A stretch of DNA of 49,944 nucleotides from Melioribacter sp. (GCA_023250955.1 JAHEZQ010000033.1:1-49944), one strand, 5' to 3'. Counted from the stretch's first letter, positions 8,734 through 17,593 are shown. The notes: generated from the sequence alone by a model not told the origin. A program made the numbers and translations.

Positions 8734-10023
8734 ATGTCCACAATGGAAAAGAGACCCCGTTTCTTCACTCTTGAAACACAAAGACCAATGTCAGCACAAT
8801 TAAAAGTAGTTGGTGTAGGCGGAGGCGGTTGCAACGCAATTGACAGCATGATCGAACGCGGATTATCCGGTGTTGAATTCATAGCTGTAAATACAGACGC
8901 TCAAGTTCTAGAAGAGAGTTTGGCTACTCACAAAATTCAAATCGGGACAAACGTAACACGCGGACTTGGAGCAGGTGCAGATCCCAACGTAGGAAGAAAA
9001 GCTGCTGAGGAAGATCGCGATAAGATTACCCGTATGCTTGAAGGAAGCGATATGGTTTTTGTTACTTCGGGAATGGGCGGCGGAACTGGGACTGGGGCAG
9101 CTCCTATTGTTGCTTCAATTGCTAAAAGCCTTGGTGCTCTTGTAATCGGAATCGTTACTAAACCTTTTACATGGGAAGGTAAGCAACGAATGAAAAATGC
9201 TGATGAAGGAATTACTGAACTTCGTCAATTGGTAGATAGTTTGATTGTTGTACCGAACAGTAGAATACTAAGTATTATTGATACAGCTACGGCAGCAAAA
9301 GCTGCATTCAACAAACCAAATGAAATTCTTTTTGAAGCAACCCGTGGTATTGCTGATATCATAACTGTGAAAGGAATAATCAATGTTGATTTCGCAGATG
9401 TAAGAACAGTTATGAGAGACAGCGGACAAGCATTAATGGGATGCGGAATTGCAAGTGGAGAAAATCGTTCTGTTGAAGCTGCACAAAAAGCAATTTCATC
9501 ACCGCTACTTGAAGGAATTTCAATTAAAGGTGCAAAGAATATTCTTTTAAATGTTACCGGTCCAACTAATATGACAATGGCAGAAGTAGAAGCTGGGAAT
9601 AATGTGATCTTTGAAGCTGCAGGAGAAGAAGCAAACGTAATTTTTGGTACTGTTATTAAAGATCAAATGAATGAATACGTTTCTTATACTGTAATTGCAA
9701 CCGGATTTGAAACTAAAGCAAGTTCAAATCCAATTAGCAATTTGAAAACAGAAAAGGCAGAAAGAAAACGCGAAGAGAAAAAAGTTGTTGGTATGGGTGG
9801 ATTTCCAACCAAACGCGGTTCGATGGAACTAGAAAATAGTGATGATCTGAATGTTCCTACTATCTTAAGAGTAAAGAAAACAAGTCCGGATTTGTTTGAT
9901 CAAAGCGGTTTGGAGACTGGATTTAAAGCTGAAAAAAATGATTATGAGGAGAACGATTATTACAGCAATAAGAATAGAGATGAAGAAGATAGTTCATCAT
10001 TCTTAAGAAAAATTATGGATTAA
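8734..10023 (+). CDS. ftsZ: FtsZ, tubulin-like division GTPase
   Basis: FtsZ polymerises into the cytokinetic Z-ring. The start at 8734 (429 aa) is set by the AAGGAGG just upstream. The GTPase core runs from about residue 23: VVGVGGGGCNAIDSMI (26-41), VNTDAQ, the tubulin signature GMGGGTGTGAAP (113-124), and the T7-loop region NVDFADVRTVM. After the core (ending near residue 335) there is a charged linker. It contains LNVPTILRVKK (372-382), which resembles the conserved C-terminal peptide of FtsZ that binds FtsA. The chain then continues 47 more residues and ends in SFLRKIMD, a second match to that peptide (see findings). Confidence 0.97.
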   Translation: MSTMEKRPRFFTLETQRPMSAQLKVVGVGGGGCNAIDSMIERGLSGVEFIAVNTDAQVLEESLATHKIQIGTNVTRGLGAGADPNVGRKAAEEDRDKITRMLEGSDMVFVTSGMGGGTGTGAAPIVASIAKSLGALVIGIVTKPFTWEGKQRMKNADEGITELRQLVDSLIVVPNSRILSIIDTATAAKAAFNKPNEILFEATRGIADIITVKGIINVDFADVRTVMRDSGQALMGCGIASGENRSVEAAQKAISSPLLEGISIKGAKNILLNVTGPTNMTMAEVEAGNNVIFEAAGEEANVIFGTVIKDQMNEYVSYTVIATGFETKASSNPISNLKTEKAERKREEKKVVGMGGFPTKRGSMELENSDDLNVPTILRVKKTSPDLFDQSGLETGFKAEKNDYEENDYYSNKNRDEEDSSSFLRKIMD

Positions 10024-10061
10024 AGTTTTCCTTTATAGTAATAATAGAATAAAGGAGTACT

Positions 10062-10163
10062 ATGAACGGACTAATATTATTAGGAGCAATGCTTCTTTTT
10101 ATAGCGCTCTTTACAACAAAGGCTATCAGGATAATAAAATATTTAAAATCTGATAGCGAATAA
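10062..10163 (+). CDS. 33-residue single-span membrane microprotein
   Basis: A short reading frame of 33 residues lies 38 nt after ftsZ, preceded by AAAGGAG at 10051-10057 with good spacing to ATG 10062. It encodes an N-terminal hydrophobic helix (residues 4-19, rich in Leu/Ile/Phe/Ala) and then a basic stretch (KAIRIIKYLK) and an acidic end (SDSE). This predicts one membrane span with a positive flank. I do not recognise the family. Its position after ftsZ and its strong ribosome site suggest it is a real translated gene, possibly linked to division or the envelope, but function cannot be stated. It falls below the usual length cut-off of gene callers. Confidence 0.6.
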   Translation: MNGLILLGAMLLFIALFTTKAIRIIKYLKSDSE

Positions 10164-10328
10164 TTCGACAATATTAAAGGTCGTTATTGGTTTTCTCCTT
10201 GTTGTGGTGAACAGATATGAAAATCAATGCGGCCTTTATTTATTAATGTAAAGTCAATGATTAATAATTTCCGTTTTGTTATCGGAATTACTAATTTTAT
10301 CCACCAAAAAGACACACAAACAAATCCT

Positions 10329-11060
10329 ATGAAAAAATTATTATTCTTTATTATGATATTAATTTCACTTCGTACTTCGTTTGCTCAAGAGGGTGAAGAT
10401 GTAGGCTGGGTTGGAAGATTTGGTGCTGCAGGTGGGTTTTCTCCGACTTTGGTTTTTCCTAATGTTGATGTTGTAAATACTCAAATAAAAATTATGGGTT
10501 TGGAAAATCTTTCCAGTAAAGGAATGTTTGTTTATGGCGGCGGCGGGTATGCTTATATAATGCTTGTGGATAATTTAAGAATTGGCGGAATTGGATTAAG
10601 CGGAACACAATCTTCAAGCGGTTTTAGCAATGGATTTAATAAAGAAGTAAAATATAATTACGGACTTGGTGGAGTAACTCTTGAGTATTCCTTACCTTTC
10701 ATTAAAAGTATTGCTGTTTCTATTGGTGCTATAATTGGAGCTGGTTCTTCTAGTATAGAGATTTTTCAGAATCAAAATAATTTTTCTTGGAACAGCATCT
10801 GGAACGATGTTTCTAATAAAACTACTCAGAACATTTATAGAAAAATTTCTAATAGTTTCTTAACAGTAGCTCCAACACTAAATGTTGATATTCCATTAAG
10901 TAGATTTATTGCATTCAGAATTGGTGGCGGTTATATTACAACTTTTGCAAGCCGCTGGAAGGTTGATAATGATCAGGAAATAGGGAATGTTCCATCGGAT
11001 TTAAGTAGCAGCTCATTTTTTATTCAAACCGGTATTTACTTCGGATTAATTGCATTCTAA
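10329..11060 (+). CDS. Predicted outer-membrane beta-barrel protein, function unknown
   Basis: The start at ATG 10329 gives a 243-residue protein beginning with a clear signal peptide (KKLLFFIMILISLRTSFAQ, cleavage expected near AQ-E). An upstream in-frame start at 10227 would put about 34 residues ahead of the signal peptide and is less likely. The mature part is rich in glycine, serine and alternating hydrophobic/aromatic residues (GGGGYAYIMLVDNLRIGGIG, GGVTLEYSLP, FRIGGGYITTFASRW) and ends in ...FFIQTGIYFGLIAF with a terminal Phe. This is typical of small beta-barrel outer-membrane proteins. No enzyme motif is seen. It lies 4 nt before rmlB, so the two may be co-transcribed. Confidence 0.75.
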   Translation: MKKLLFFIMILISLRTSFAQEGEDVGWVGRFGAAGGFSPTLVFPNVDVVNTQIKIMGLENLSSKGMFVYGGGGYAYIMLVDNLRIGGIGLSGTQSSSGFSNGFNKEVKYNYGLGGVTLEYSLPFIKSIAVSIGAIIGAGSSSIEIFQNQNNFSWNSIWNDVSNKTTQNIYRKISNSFLTVAPTLNVDIPLSRFIAFRIGGGYITTFASRWKVDNDQEIGNVPSDLSSSSFFIQTGIYFGLIAF

Positions 11061-11064
11061 GTTG

Positions 11065-12096
11065 ATGACAACTAAAAACATACTTGTAACTGGTGGTGCC
11101 GGATTCATTGGAAGTAACTTTATTAATCATATTCTTTCTAAACGTGATGATTATTTTATTGTCAATTTAGATAAACTGACTTACGCCGGTAATCTTGAAA
11201 ACCTCAAAACGGTTGAGAAAAACAAGAATTATAAGTTTATTAAAGGAGATATCGCAAATAATGAGTTGGTAGATTATCTTTTTAAGAGATTTAATCTAAA
11301 ATTTGTTATAAATTTCGCAGCAGAATCTCACGTTGATAGGAGTATACTCGGATCGGAAATTTTCTACCGAACAAATGTAATAGGAACAACAGTTTTGCTC
11401 GAGGCTGCTCGCAGATATCAAGTTGAGAAATTTGTACAAATCTCTACCGATGAAGTTTACGGTAGTTTAGGTCCTACAGGTTTATTTACCGAACAAACTC
11501 CGCTTAGTCCTAACAGTCCTTATTCATCTAGTAAAGCAAGTGCAGATATGGCAGCTTTGTCATTTTATCATACTTATGGTTTACCCGTTGTTGTTACCAG
11601 ATGTTCAAATAATTACGGACCGTTGCAGTTCCCGGAAAAATTAATTCCATTGATGATTATTAATTCTCTTAACGGTAAAAAACTTCCTGTCTATGGCGAT
11701 GGATTAAATGTTAGAGATTGGATCTATGTTATTGATCATAACAAGGCAGTAGAGCTTGTATTCGAAAACGGTAAGACGGGAGAAGTATACAATATCGGTG
11801 CAAGTCGTGAAATGAAAAATATTGAGATTATAAAATTGATTTTGAAGAAACTCGGTAAAGGTGAAGAATTAATTGAATATGTAAAAGACAGACCCGGGCA
11901 CGACCGCAGGTACGCTATTGATTCATCAAAAATTAAAAATGAATTAGGTTGGAAGCCAAGTTTTAATTTTGAAAATGCTATCGGTGATACAATTGATTGG
12001 TATTTGCAAAACAAAAATTGGTGGGAAAGAATTATTTCGGGAGAATATCAAAAATATTATTATGCTCAGTATAGTGAGCGATTTAATCAGAATTAA
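11065..12096 (+). CDS. rmlB: dTDP-glucose 4,6-dehydratase (RmlB)
   Basis: This extended short-chain dehydrogenase/reductase converts dTDP-D-glucose to dTDP-4-keto-6-deoxyglucose, the precursor of dTDP-L-rhamnose and related deoxysugars. The protein is 343 residues from ATG 11065. The NAD-binding loop is VTGGAGFIGSNF (residues 8-19). Catalytic-site motifs are ISTDEVYGSLG (Thr-Asp-Glu triad) and YSSSKASAD (YxxxK), followed by CSNNYGPLQFPEKLIPLMI and RPGHDRRYAID, all diagnostic of RmlB. No rmlA, rmlC or rmlD is in the window. TTG 11062 directly before the ATG is a weak alternative start. Confidence 0.93.
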   Translation: MTTKNILVTGGAGFIGSNFINHILSKRDDYFIVNLDKLTYAGNLENLKTVEKNKNYKFIKGDIANNELVDYLFKRFNLKFVINFAAESHVDRSILGSEIFYRTNVIGTTVLLEAARRYQVEKFVQISTDEVYGSLGPTGLFTEQTPLSPNSPYSSSKASADMAALSFYHTYGLPVVVTRCSNNYGPLQFPEKLIPLMIINSLNGKKLPVYGDGLNVRDWIYVIDHNKAVELVFENGKTGEVYNIGASREMKNIEIIKLILKKLGKGEELIEYVKDRPGHDRRYAIDSSKIKNELGWKPSFNFENAIGDTIDWYLQNKNWWERIISGEYQKYYYAQYSERFNQN

Positions 12097-12108
12097 AAAA
12101 AGAATGCT

Positions 12109-13554
12109 ATGAAGAAACTATTATTAATAATAATTTTATCGAGTGCTGCTCTATTGGCACAAGAGCAAGAGTCGTCGCTCAACAAACAAATGAATACACA
12201 ACTGTTACAACCGATAACTGTAACTGTTGGTGGAGATTTTGTGGTTACCGGTTCGTTTACTGCATATAGATCTCAAAGAGTAGATCATTTTATAACTATA
12301 CTTTTTACACAAGCGAAAGAAAAAATTACATCATCATTAAATCAACTTGAAACTATTAAGCAGGTTTATCAAGGGCTGGATAGATTTCCTCTGCGGGATA
12401 TTACACTAAAGAGAGTAAGCGGTGAAATTCTGAAAGTTGATTTACTTAAGTTTAGGTTAACCGGAGATTTTAAGTATAACCCTTATCTTATGAATGATGA
12501 TGTTATTATTTTTTCTGCTTATGATGATGAAAGGAATTTTATTGATATAGACGGAGCGGTAAATAAACCGGTGAAGTTTCAATTTGTTGAGGGTGATAAA
12601 CTCTCTGATGCTATAATGTTTGCAGGAGGTTTAAATCTGGCGTACGATAATGTAAAGTTTGTTGAAATCTCACGGTTAAAAGAGAAAGGTGAAAAAGAAG
12701 AATTGTTAGTTTCTTCAATTAGTGATGATGTAATATTAAAACGCGGTGATAGGATTCGTGTTATGTTTGATGAAAATGAAAAACGAGTATTTAAAGTTTT
12801 AGTACTAGGTGAAGTTCAGAAACCCGGATATGTTTATATAACAAAGAATAGTACTACAATCAAAGAGGTAGTAGAAAAAGTTGGTGGATTCACAGCTAAT
12901 GCATCACTAGGAAAGAGTGAATTAATTCGCGGTACAAGTGATTTACAGCTATTAAAAATGAAAGCATTTAAAGAAACTTATGAAAAGGAAGGGAATATAA
13001 CTCTCACACAAAAATTTTATGAAAAAACTTTCAACGAGATGATGACTGAACAACTTCTTATGCTTCGTACTGCTGATATTTCAGTTGAGGATACTGCCTA
13101 TTTTTATGTTGATAATGCATTACGAGTATTTCAAAATCAAAGTATAGTTGATTTTACTAAAATAAATTCTGATTCGACTAGTGATTCAAAATATATTGTT
13201 CGTAATGGGGATGTTATTGTTGTTCCCTATAGGGAAGAATTGGTCTATTTGTTCGGACAAGTTTATACACCGGGATTTGTTAAATATGAAAAAGGAAAAG
13301 ACTGGAAATTTTATTTGAATAAAAGCGGTGGTAAGACAGAATTAGCAGACAGTGATGTAAAAATAATTAAAGCAAAAACAAGGACATGGATTACCGCTGA
13401 TTCTGATGTTAGAATAGAACCTGGTGATTTTATATATGTTCCTAAAGATATTCCTAAGAGATTTGATTGGTATTTAAAACAAGTTGGGTCGTTATCAAGT
13501 ATTATAACAGCAGTTGCTACTATCGTCTTAATCATAGTTCAATCTGGAAAGTAA
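12109..13554 (+). CDS. SLBB-domain polysaccharide export protein with C-terminal membrane anchor
   Basis: The protein is 481 residues with a signal peptide (residues 1-18, cut near LLA-QEQ). It has at least three soluble-ligand-binding beta-grasp (SLBB) repeats, around residues 145-190 (IDIDGAVNKPVKF...), 229-275 (VLVLGEVQKPGYVYI...) and 380-440 (VYLFGQVYTPGFVKY...). A single membrane span at about 460-478 precedes a short end. SLBB repeats are the hallmark of Wza-type outer-membrane polysaccharide exporters. The usual N-terminal export domain with its Y-x-x-GPGD motif is not evident, so this may be an accessory SLBB partner rather than the full pore. It lies just before a Wzz-like gene. Confidence 0.8.
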   Translation: MKKLLLIIILSSAALLAQEQESSLNKQMNTQLLQPITVTVGGDFVVTGSFTAYRSQRVDHFITILFTQAKEKITSSLNQLETIKQVYQGLDRFPLRDITLKRVSGEILKVDLLKFRLTGDFKYNPYLMNDDVIIFSAYDDERNFIDIDGAVNKPVKFQFVEGDKLSDAIMFAGGLNLAYDNVKFVEISRLKEKGEKEELLVSSISDDVILKRGDRIRVMFDENEKRVFKVLVLGEVQKPGYVYITKNSTTIKEVVEKVGGFTANASLGKSELIRGTSDLQLLKMKAFKETYEKEGNITLTQKFYEKTFNEMMTEQLLMLRTADISVEDTAYFYVDNALRVFQNQSIVDFTKINSDSTSDSKYIVRNGDVIVVPYREELVYLFGQVYTPGFVKYEKGKDWKFYLNKSGGKTELADSDVKIIKAKTRTWITADSDVRIEPGDFIYVPKDIPKRFDWYLKQVGSLSSIITAVATIVLIIVQSGK

Positions 13555-13573
13555 AATTTATAATAAAGTATAA

Positions 13574-14821
13574 ATGTTGGGTGTAATTATGAATCAAAGT
13601 AGTGATAATCAGATTGTAGGTAATACATTTTTTGAATTTTTAACAGTAACAGTTCGTTACCGTTGGTTCCTAATTTGGTTTGTTCTTATAATAACCTTAG
13701 GCGCGACAGCTTATGCTTTAATAGCACCCAAATGGTATGAGGCCACAGCATCAGTTCTACCAGCCGAAAAGACCGATTTATTGTCGTCTATCTCTGGACT
13801 TTCAAATTTAGCAAAAGGTTTTTCTGCAAGTAGGGGATTAGCAGCGTTAACAGGTAGAAATACTGAAACGGATAAATATGTTGCGATATTGAAGAGCGCC
13901 ACTATAACCGATGATGTGATCAAAAAATTCGATTTGAGAAAGGAATATGATAGAGAAGATGACTATTACGATAAAGTAGTGAAAGACTGGCAGTCTAATT
14001 TTATTTTGGAAATACAAGATGAAGGAAATCTAACAATCAGTGTGTTGGATAAATCCCCTCAGAAAGCGACTGATATTGCTAACTATCTAGTTGAACGATT
14101 AAACGAGGTGAGTACAGTATTAGGTGTTACAAATGCTAAAGCAAATCGTGAATTTGTTGAAAAGAGATATTTCCAAAGTGTGAATGACATTACAAATCTT
14201 GAAACTGATATGAAGTTATTCCAGCAAAAATATGGTGTTATAGCAGTGCCTGAACAATTAGAAGCCACGGTTAAATCAATGTCAACTATTTATGCTGAAC
14301 TTTATAAAAAGGAAGTTGAATTTAATGTATTGAAACAAACTTATGGAAATGATCATCCCATGACGGTTAATGCAAAATTAGGAATGGATGAACTTAAGAA
14401 GAAAATAGATCAGCTTAATTCAGGAACAGATGCATCACAGAAAGAGGTGAATCTATTAATTCCTTTTAAAAAAGCTCCTCAACTTGGAAATGACTATCTA
14501 AAGATTTACCGCAACTTGGAAATTCAGTATAAAATTCTTGAATTTATTCAACCGCTTTACGAGCAAGCAAAAATTGAAGAAGTTAGAAACACTCCTTCAG
14601 TTTTAGTTCTTGATAAAGCATCTCCACCAGATCGCAAAGCGAAACCTAAAGGGACTATCTATGCTCTAGTTTCATTCGTTTCTTCATTATTGGTTGGGTA
14701 TTTTTTAGTCTTTATGATGGAAATGTTTCTCAAACTAAAAACAACAGATCCTGAAAGACATAAATATATTTTTTCTTTACTTAAGTCCGACCTTTCAAAG
14801 TTTCGTTTAATAAAAAGGTAA
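13574..14821 (+). CDS. Wzz-like polysaccharide chain-length/co-polymerase protein
   Basis: The protein is 415 residues with the classic two-span layout of polysaccharide co-polymerases. A first span near residues 29-52 is followed by KWYEATASVLPAE at the start of the Wzz domain. A long periplasmic, coiled-coil-prone middle covers about 160-300. A GNRV-like C-terminal region ends in PSVLVLDKASPPDRKAKPKG just before the second span (about 368-393). There is no Walker-type tyrosine-kinase domain, so it is the non-kinase class. It probably sets chain length together with the Wzy-like protein at 16292. ATG 13589, five codons in, is an equally plausible start, and neither has a clear Shine-Dalgarno sequence. 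Confidence 0.85.
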   Translation: MLGVIMNQSSDNQIVGNTFFEFLTVTVRYRWFLIWFVLIITLGATAYALIAPKWYEATASVLPAEKTDLLSSISGLSNLAKGFSASRGLAALTGRNTETDKYVAILKSATITDDVIKKFDLRKEYDREDDYYDKVVKDWQSNFILEIQDEGNLTISVLDKSPQKATDIANYLVERLNEVSTVLGVTNAKANREFVEKRYFQSVNDITNLETDMKLFQQKYGVIAVPEQLEATVKSMSTIYAELYKKEVEFNVLKQTYGNDHPMTVNAKLGMDELKKKIDQLNSGTDASQKEVNLLIPFKKAPQLGNDYLKIYRNLEIQYKILEFIQPLYEQAKIEEVRNTPSVLVLDKASPPDRKAKPKGTIYALVSFVSSLLVGYFLVFMMEMFLKLKTTDPERHKYIFSLLKSDLSKFRLIKR

Positions 14822-14828
14822 ATCCTTA

Positions 14829-16271
14829 ATGTCTGAAGCAGTAAGGATTCGAAAGAATTCTGTTTATTCAGCTCTTTCAATATCATCCCGTTTGATTGCC
14901 AACGTTTTTGTTTTCTGGATTATTGCAAGATATTATGGACCGGAAATATTTGGGCAGTTTAAATCTGCACAAGTCTTGGCAACAAATTTTATTATTCTTG
15001 CAGATTTTGGCTTTGATATTCTTTTGACAACTGAAGTAGCTCGTAACAGAATTAACGCAGTTCATTTATTTCGTCAGTTTTATTCATTGAAATTGATGTT
15101 CAGCCTTTTCACTTTTATTGCAATGTGGATGCTTTCACTGTTTGGTAATTTTAGTCAAGAAACGCAAGCCTTAATTCAAGTTCTAAGTTTTTATACAGTT
15201 TTCACAACACTCACAAATTATCTATTTGCTCTTTATAAAGGTTTTGAGAAATTAGAGTACGAAACTAAAGTCTCATTAATTATTAATGTGGGTTTAATTT
15301 TAATTGTTTTACCATTAATATTTCTTAAAGTAGATGTTTTAATAATAGCGCTTGTATTTGTTGCAACCCGTTTCATAGGTTTTATTGTGGCTGTTGTATA
15401 TTCTTACAAACTTATTCCTAATTTATCCTTTAAACTTTTGTTTGAAGGGTTCAATGATATTAAAAATAAAGTATTTGTTTTCGGATTCTTTCTTTTATTT
15501 AATAATCTCTTTTTTCAGTTGGATACAATACTCCTTTCATTGTGGAAAGGAGACAAAACCGTTGGCGTCTATCAAGCAGCATTTATGCTTATTATGCTGC
15601 CGTTAGTAATTCCGGATATATTTATCAATACACTAATGCCGTTGTTATCAAGGTTGAATATTGAAAATCCATTACAATGGAAAAAAGTTGGTTATTTGAT
15701 GAATAAAATTTTGATAGCGATCGTACTTCCAATTTCAATAATATTATTTGTATATGCAGAACAAATTATAAAAATCATTTATGGAATGAAGAATTATTCT
15801 GAAACAATCCCCGTTCTTAGAATATTTGCTCTCACTCTCTTTGTAAGATTCTCATTAGAATCTTATGCACTCATGTTAACAACATCCCAAAGACAAAAAA
15901 TAAGATTATATACTGTAATAGCTGCAACACTTCTGAATTTCGTTCTTAATTATTTCTTGATTCCAATCTATGGTGCTTATGGAGCCGCAATTGTTTCTCT
16001 TATTACAAATTTATTTGTTGGAATAATTTATTATACAACAAATTTTGGATTAGTGACAGAATATTTATTTAATGTTAAGACTCTAACTTTTCTGTTAATT
16101 TCTTTTGTGATTGCTTCTATGTTTTGGTTAGTTAAAAGTATTAATCTTTTTATTACAGTACCATTCGTTGGGTTAACATTTATTCTCATTATTTATTATT
16201 TCTTCTTCACAAAAGATGAAAAAGAATTAATATTTTCAAAAGATTTTAGATTGATGTTTGTCAAAAAGTAA
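14829..16271 (+). CDS. Wzx-like polysaccharide flippase (first copy)
   Basis: This 480-residue, very hydrophobic protein has about 12-14 predicted spans. It belongs to the polysaccharide-biosynthesis (MATE-like/PST) exporter family that flips lipid-linked repeat units across the inner membrane. Typical features are the N-terminal NSVYSALSISSRLIANVFVF followed by ARYYGPEIFGQFKSAQ, then FGFDILLTTEVARN, LFFQLDTILLSLWKG, YQAAFMLIMLP, and a C-terminal half with YFLIPIYGAYGAAIVSLIT. It begins 7 nt after the Wzz-like gene. Two more members of this family occur in the window (21414 and 35017). Confidence 0.88.
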   Translation: MSEAVRIRKNSVYSALSISSRLIANVFVFWIIARYYGPEIFGQFKSAQVLATNFIILADFGFDILLTTEVARNRINAVHLFRQFYSLKLMFSLFTFIAMWMLSLFGNFSQETQALIQVLSFYTVFTTLTNYLFALYKGFEKLEYETKVSLIINVGLILIVLPLIFLKVDVLIIALVFVATRFIGFIVAVVYSYKLIPNLSFKLLFEGFNDIKNKVFVFGFFLLFNNLFFQLDTILLSLWKGDKTVGVYQAAFMLIMLPLVIPDIFINTLMPLLSRLNIENPLQWKKVGYLMNKILIAIVLPISIILFVYAEQIIKIIYGMKNYSETIPVLRIFALTLFVRFSLESYALMLTTSQRQKIRLYTVIAATLLNFVLNYFLIPIYGAYGAAIVSLITNLFVGIIYYTTNFGLVTEYLFNVKTLTFLLISFVIASMFWLVKSINLFITVPFVGLTFILIIYYFFFTKDEKELIFSKDFRLMFVKK

Positions 16272-16291
16272 ATTGAAAAAATAATAACATT

Positions 16292-17545
16292 ATGACTTGG
16301 GTCTCATTTATTTGTTTCGGAATATTCTTACTTCTAATAATTTCTTTGTTTAAGAAGGAAACAGATGTATTCTCACCCGCACGGTTATTTGTAATAATTT
16401 GGTCATTTGCAATTGGATTAACTGATCTAAAACTGAGCAGGTATCAAATAATTTGGACAGATTTCAGTTGGATAATGATAATAATCTCTTTGTTCTCAAT
16501 GCTCACAGGAATGTTCATTATTTATGTTGTTAATATTGATAAACCAGTTAAAAAGATAGAGCTAGTTCGAAATTCTTTCAAAAAAGATTCTTTCAATTCA
16601 CCTAAGTTATTCAAATATGTAATAATACTTTTTCTTGCTTATTTAGTCTCGTATATCGTTTCAGCACTAGTAATAGGATATATCCCATTTTTCACTTTAT
16701 TCCCTGGAGTTGCCAGAAACGATTGGGGAATTTTTGGGTTTGGACTTTTTGTACAATCTTTTCCAGCTATAATTTATTTTATAATTCTCTATTTCATAAT
16801 TACAAAGAAGCAGAAAAAACAAAAAATAATATTAGCATTTGTATTTTTAATAACATGCTTCACTTATGCATTTCTTCTACAAAGATATTATGTTGTATTT
16901 GCAATAATTCTTTCCGCAGTTTCAATGTATTACATAACAAATCTACTTCGAATTAAAAATGTACTGATAATCACTGCTATTATTTTAGTTATAATTTTTA
17001 GTATGACGTTCGTGCGGTTGACTGGTACAATTGCTAATTATTTGTATTTCTTAAGTGACATGAAATTTAGCATCAAGTATTCATTATTAACCGAACCGTA
17101 TATGTATGTTGCAATGAACCTTGAAAATTATGCCCATTCAGTAGATAAGATAAATAATTTTACTTACGGGATTTTTTCTTTTGATTTTGTATTCGCTCTT
17201 GCCGGCATAAAGCATCAAATGGTAGAATATTTAAGATTACCGAAATTTCCTTTTTTATTATCAAATAATTATAACACTTATACTATGTTTTTCATTTACT
17301 ATTGGGATTTTGGAATTTTAGGACTTGGTTTAATACCGATGATGCTCGGAGCGTTATTTTCAAATTTATATTATAAAATGAGACGAAATCCAAACTTAAA
17401 TACTATTTCAGTTTATTCAATTTTTAGTTTTGTAATAATTTTTTCTTTTTTCATCCCGATAATCAGTTTTCTTCATTTCGCTTTCAATCTTTTTGTTATT
17501 TATACAGTTACAAAAATGATTTCTACTTCTTCAGTTGTTAGCTGA
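16292..17545 (+). CDS. Wzy-like O-antigen/exopolysaccharide polymerase
   Basis: The 417-residue protein is composed almost entirely of hydrophobic spans (about 10-12). A long extracytoplasmic loop in the second half (roughly residues 250-330) contains RLTGTIANYLYFLSDMKFS and NNYNTYTMFFIYYWDFGILG. The Y-x-F/W-D-x-G-x-x-G pattern after the loop is typical of oligosaccharide repeat-unit polymerases (Wzy/EpsG/Wzy_C-like). Sequence conservation in this class is weak, so the call rests on topology, the loop and the position directly after wzz- and wzx-like genes. The stop codon lies within a hairpin (17538-17567). Confidence 0.75.
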   Translation: MTWVSFICFGIFLLLIISLFKKETDVFSPARLFVIIWSFAIGLTDLKLSRYQIIWTDFSWIMIIISLFSMLTGMFIIYVVNIDKPVKKIELVRNSFKKDSFNSPKLFKYVIILFLAYLVSYIVSALVIGYIPFFTLFPGVARNDWGIFGFGLFVQSFPAIIYFIILYFIITKKQKKQKIILAFVFLITCFTYAFLLQRYYVVFAIILSAVSMYYITNLLRIKNVLIITAIILVIIFSMTFVRLTGTIANYLYFLSDMKFSIKYSLLTEPYMYVAMNLENYAHSVDKINNFTYGIFSFDFVFALAGIKHQMVEYLRLPKFPFLLSNNYNTYTMFFIYYWDFGILGLGLIPMMLGALFSNLYYKMRRNPNLNTISVYSIFSFVIIFSFFIPIISFLHFAFNLFVIYTVTKMISTSSVVS

Positions 17546-17567
17546 TTTATCCTAGAAAATCAGCTAA
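17538..17567. terminator. Hairpin between convergent genes
   Basis: A perfect 11-bp inverted repeat (TTAGCTGATTT / AAATCAGCTAA, 8-nt loop) spans the stop of the Wzy-like gene and faces the convergent GT4 gene ending at 17594. On the + strand it is followed by an A-run rather than a U-run, so it is not a canonical intrinsic terminator on this side. It may protect 3' ends of both transcripts or act as a weak bidirectional terminator. Confidence 0.5.
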
Positions 17568-17593
17568 AAAAGAGAATTATAAATCATTTATTT

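Noticed and set aside
10175-10238. Possible terminator: TAAAGGTCG paired with CGGCCTTTA followed by TTATT
   Set aside because: The loop would be 46 nt with one G-U pair and no stable inner pairing, so a hairpin terminator is unlikely.
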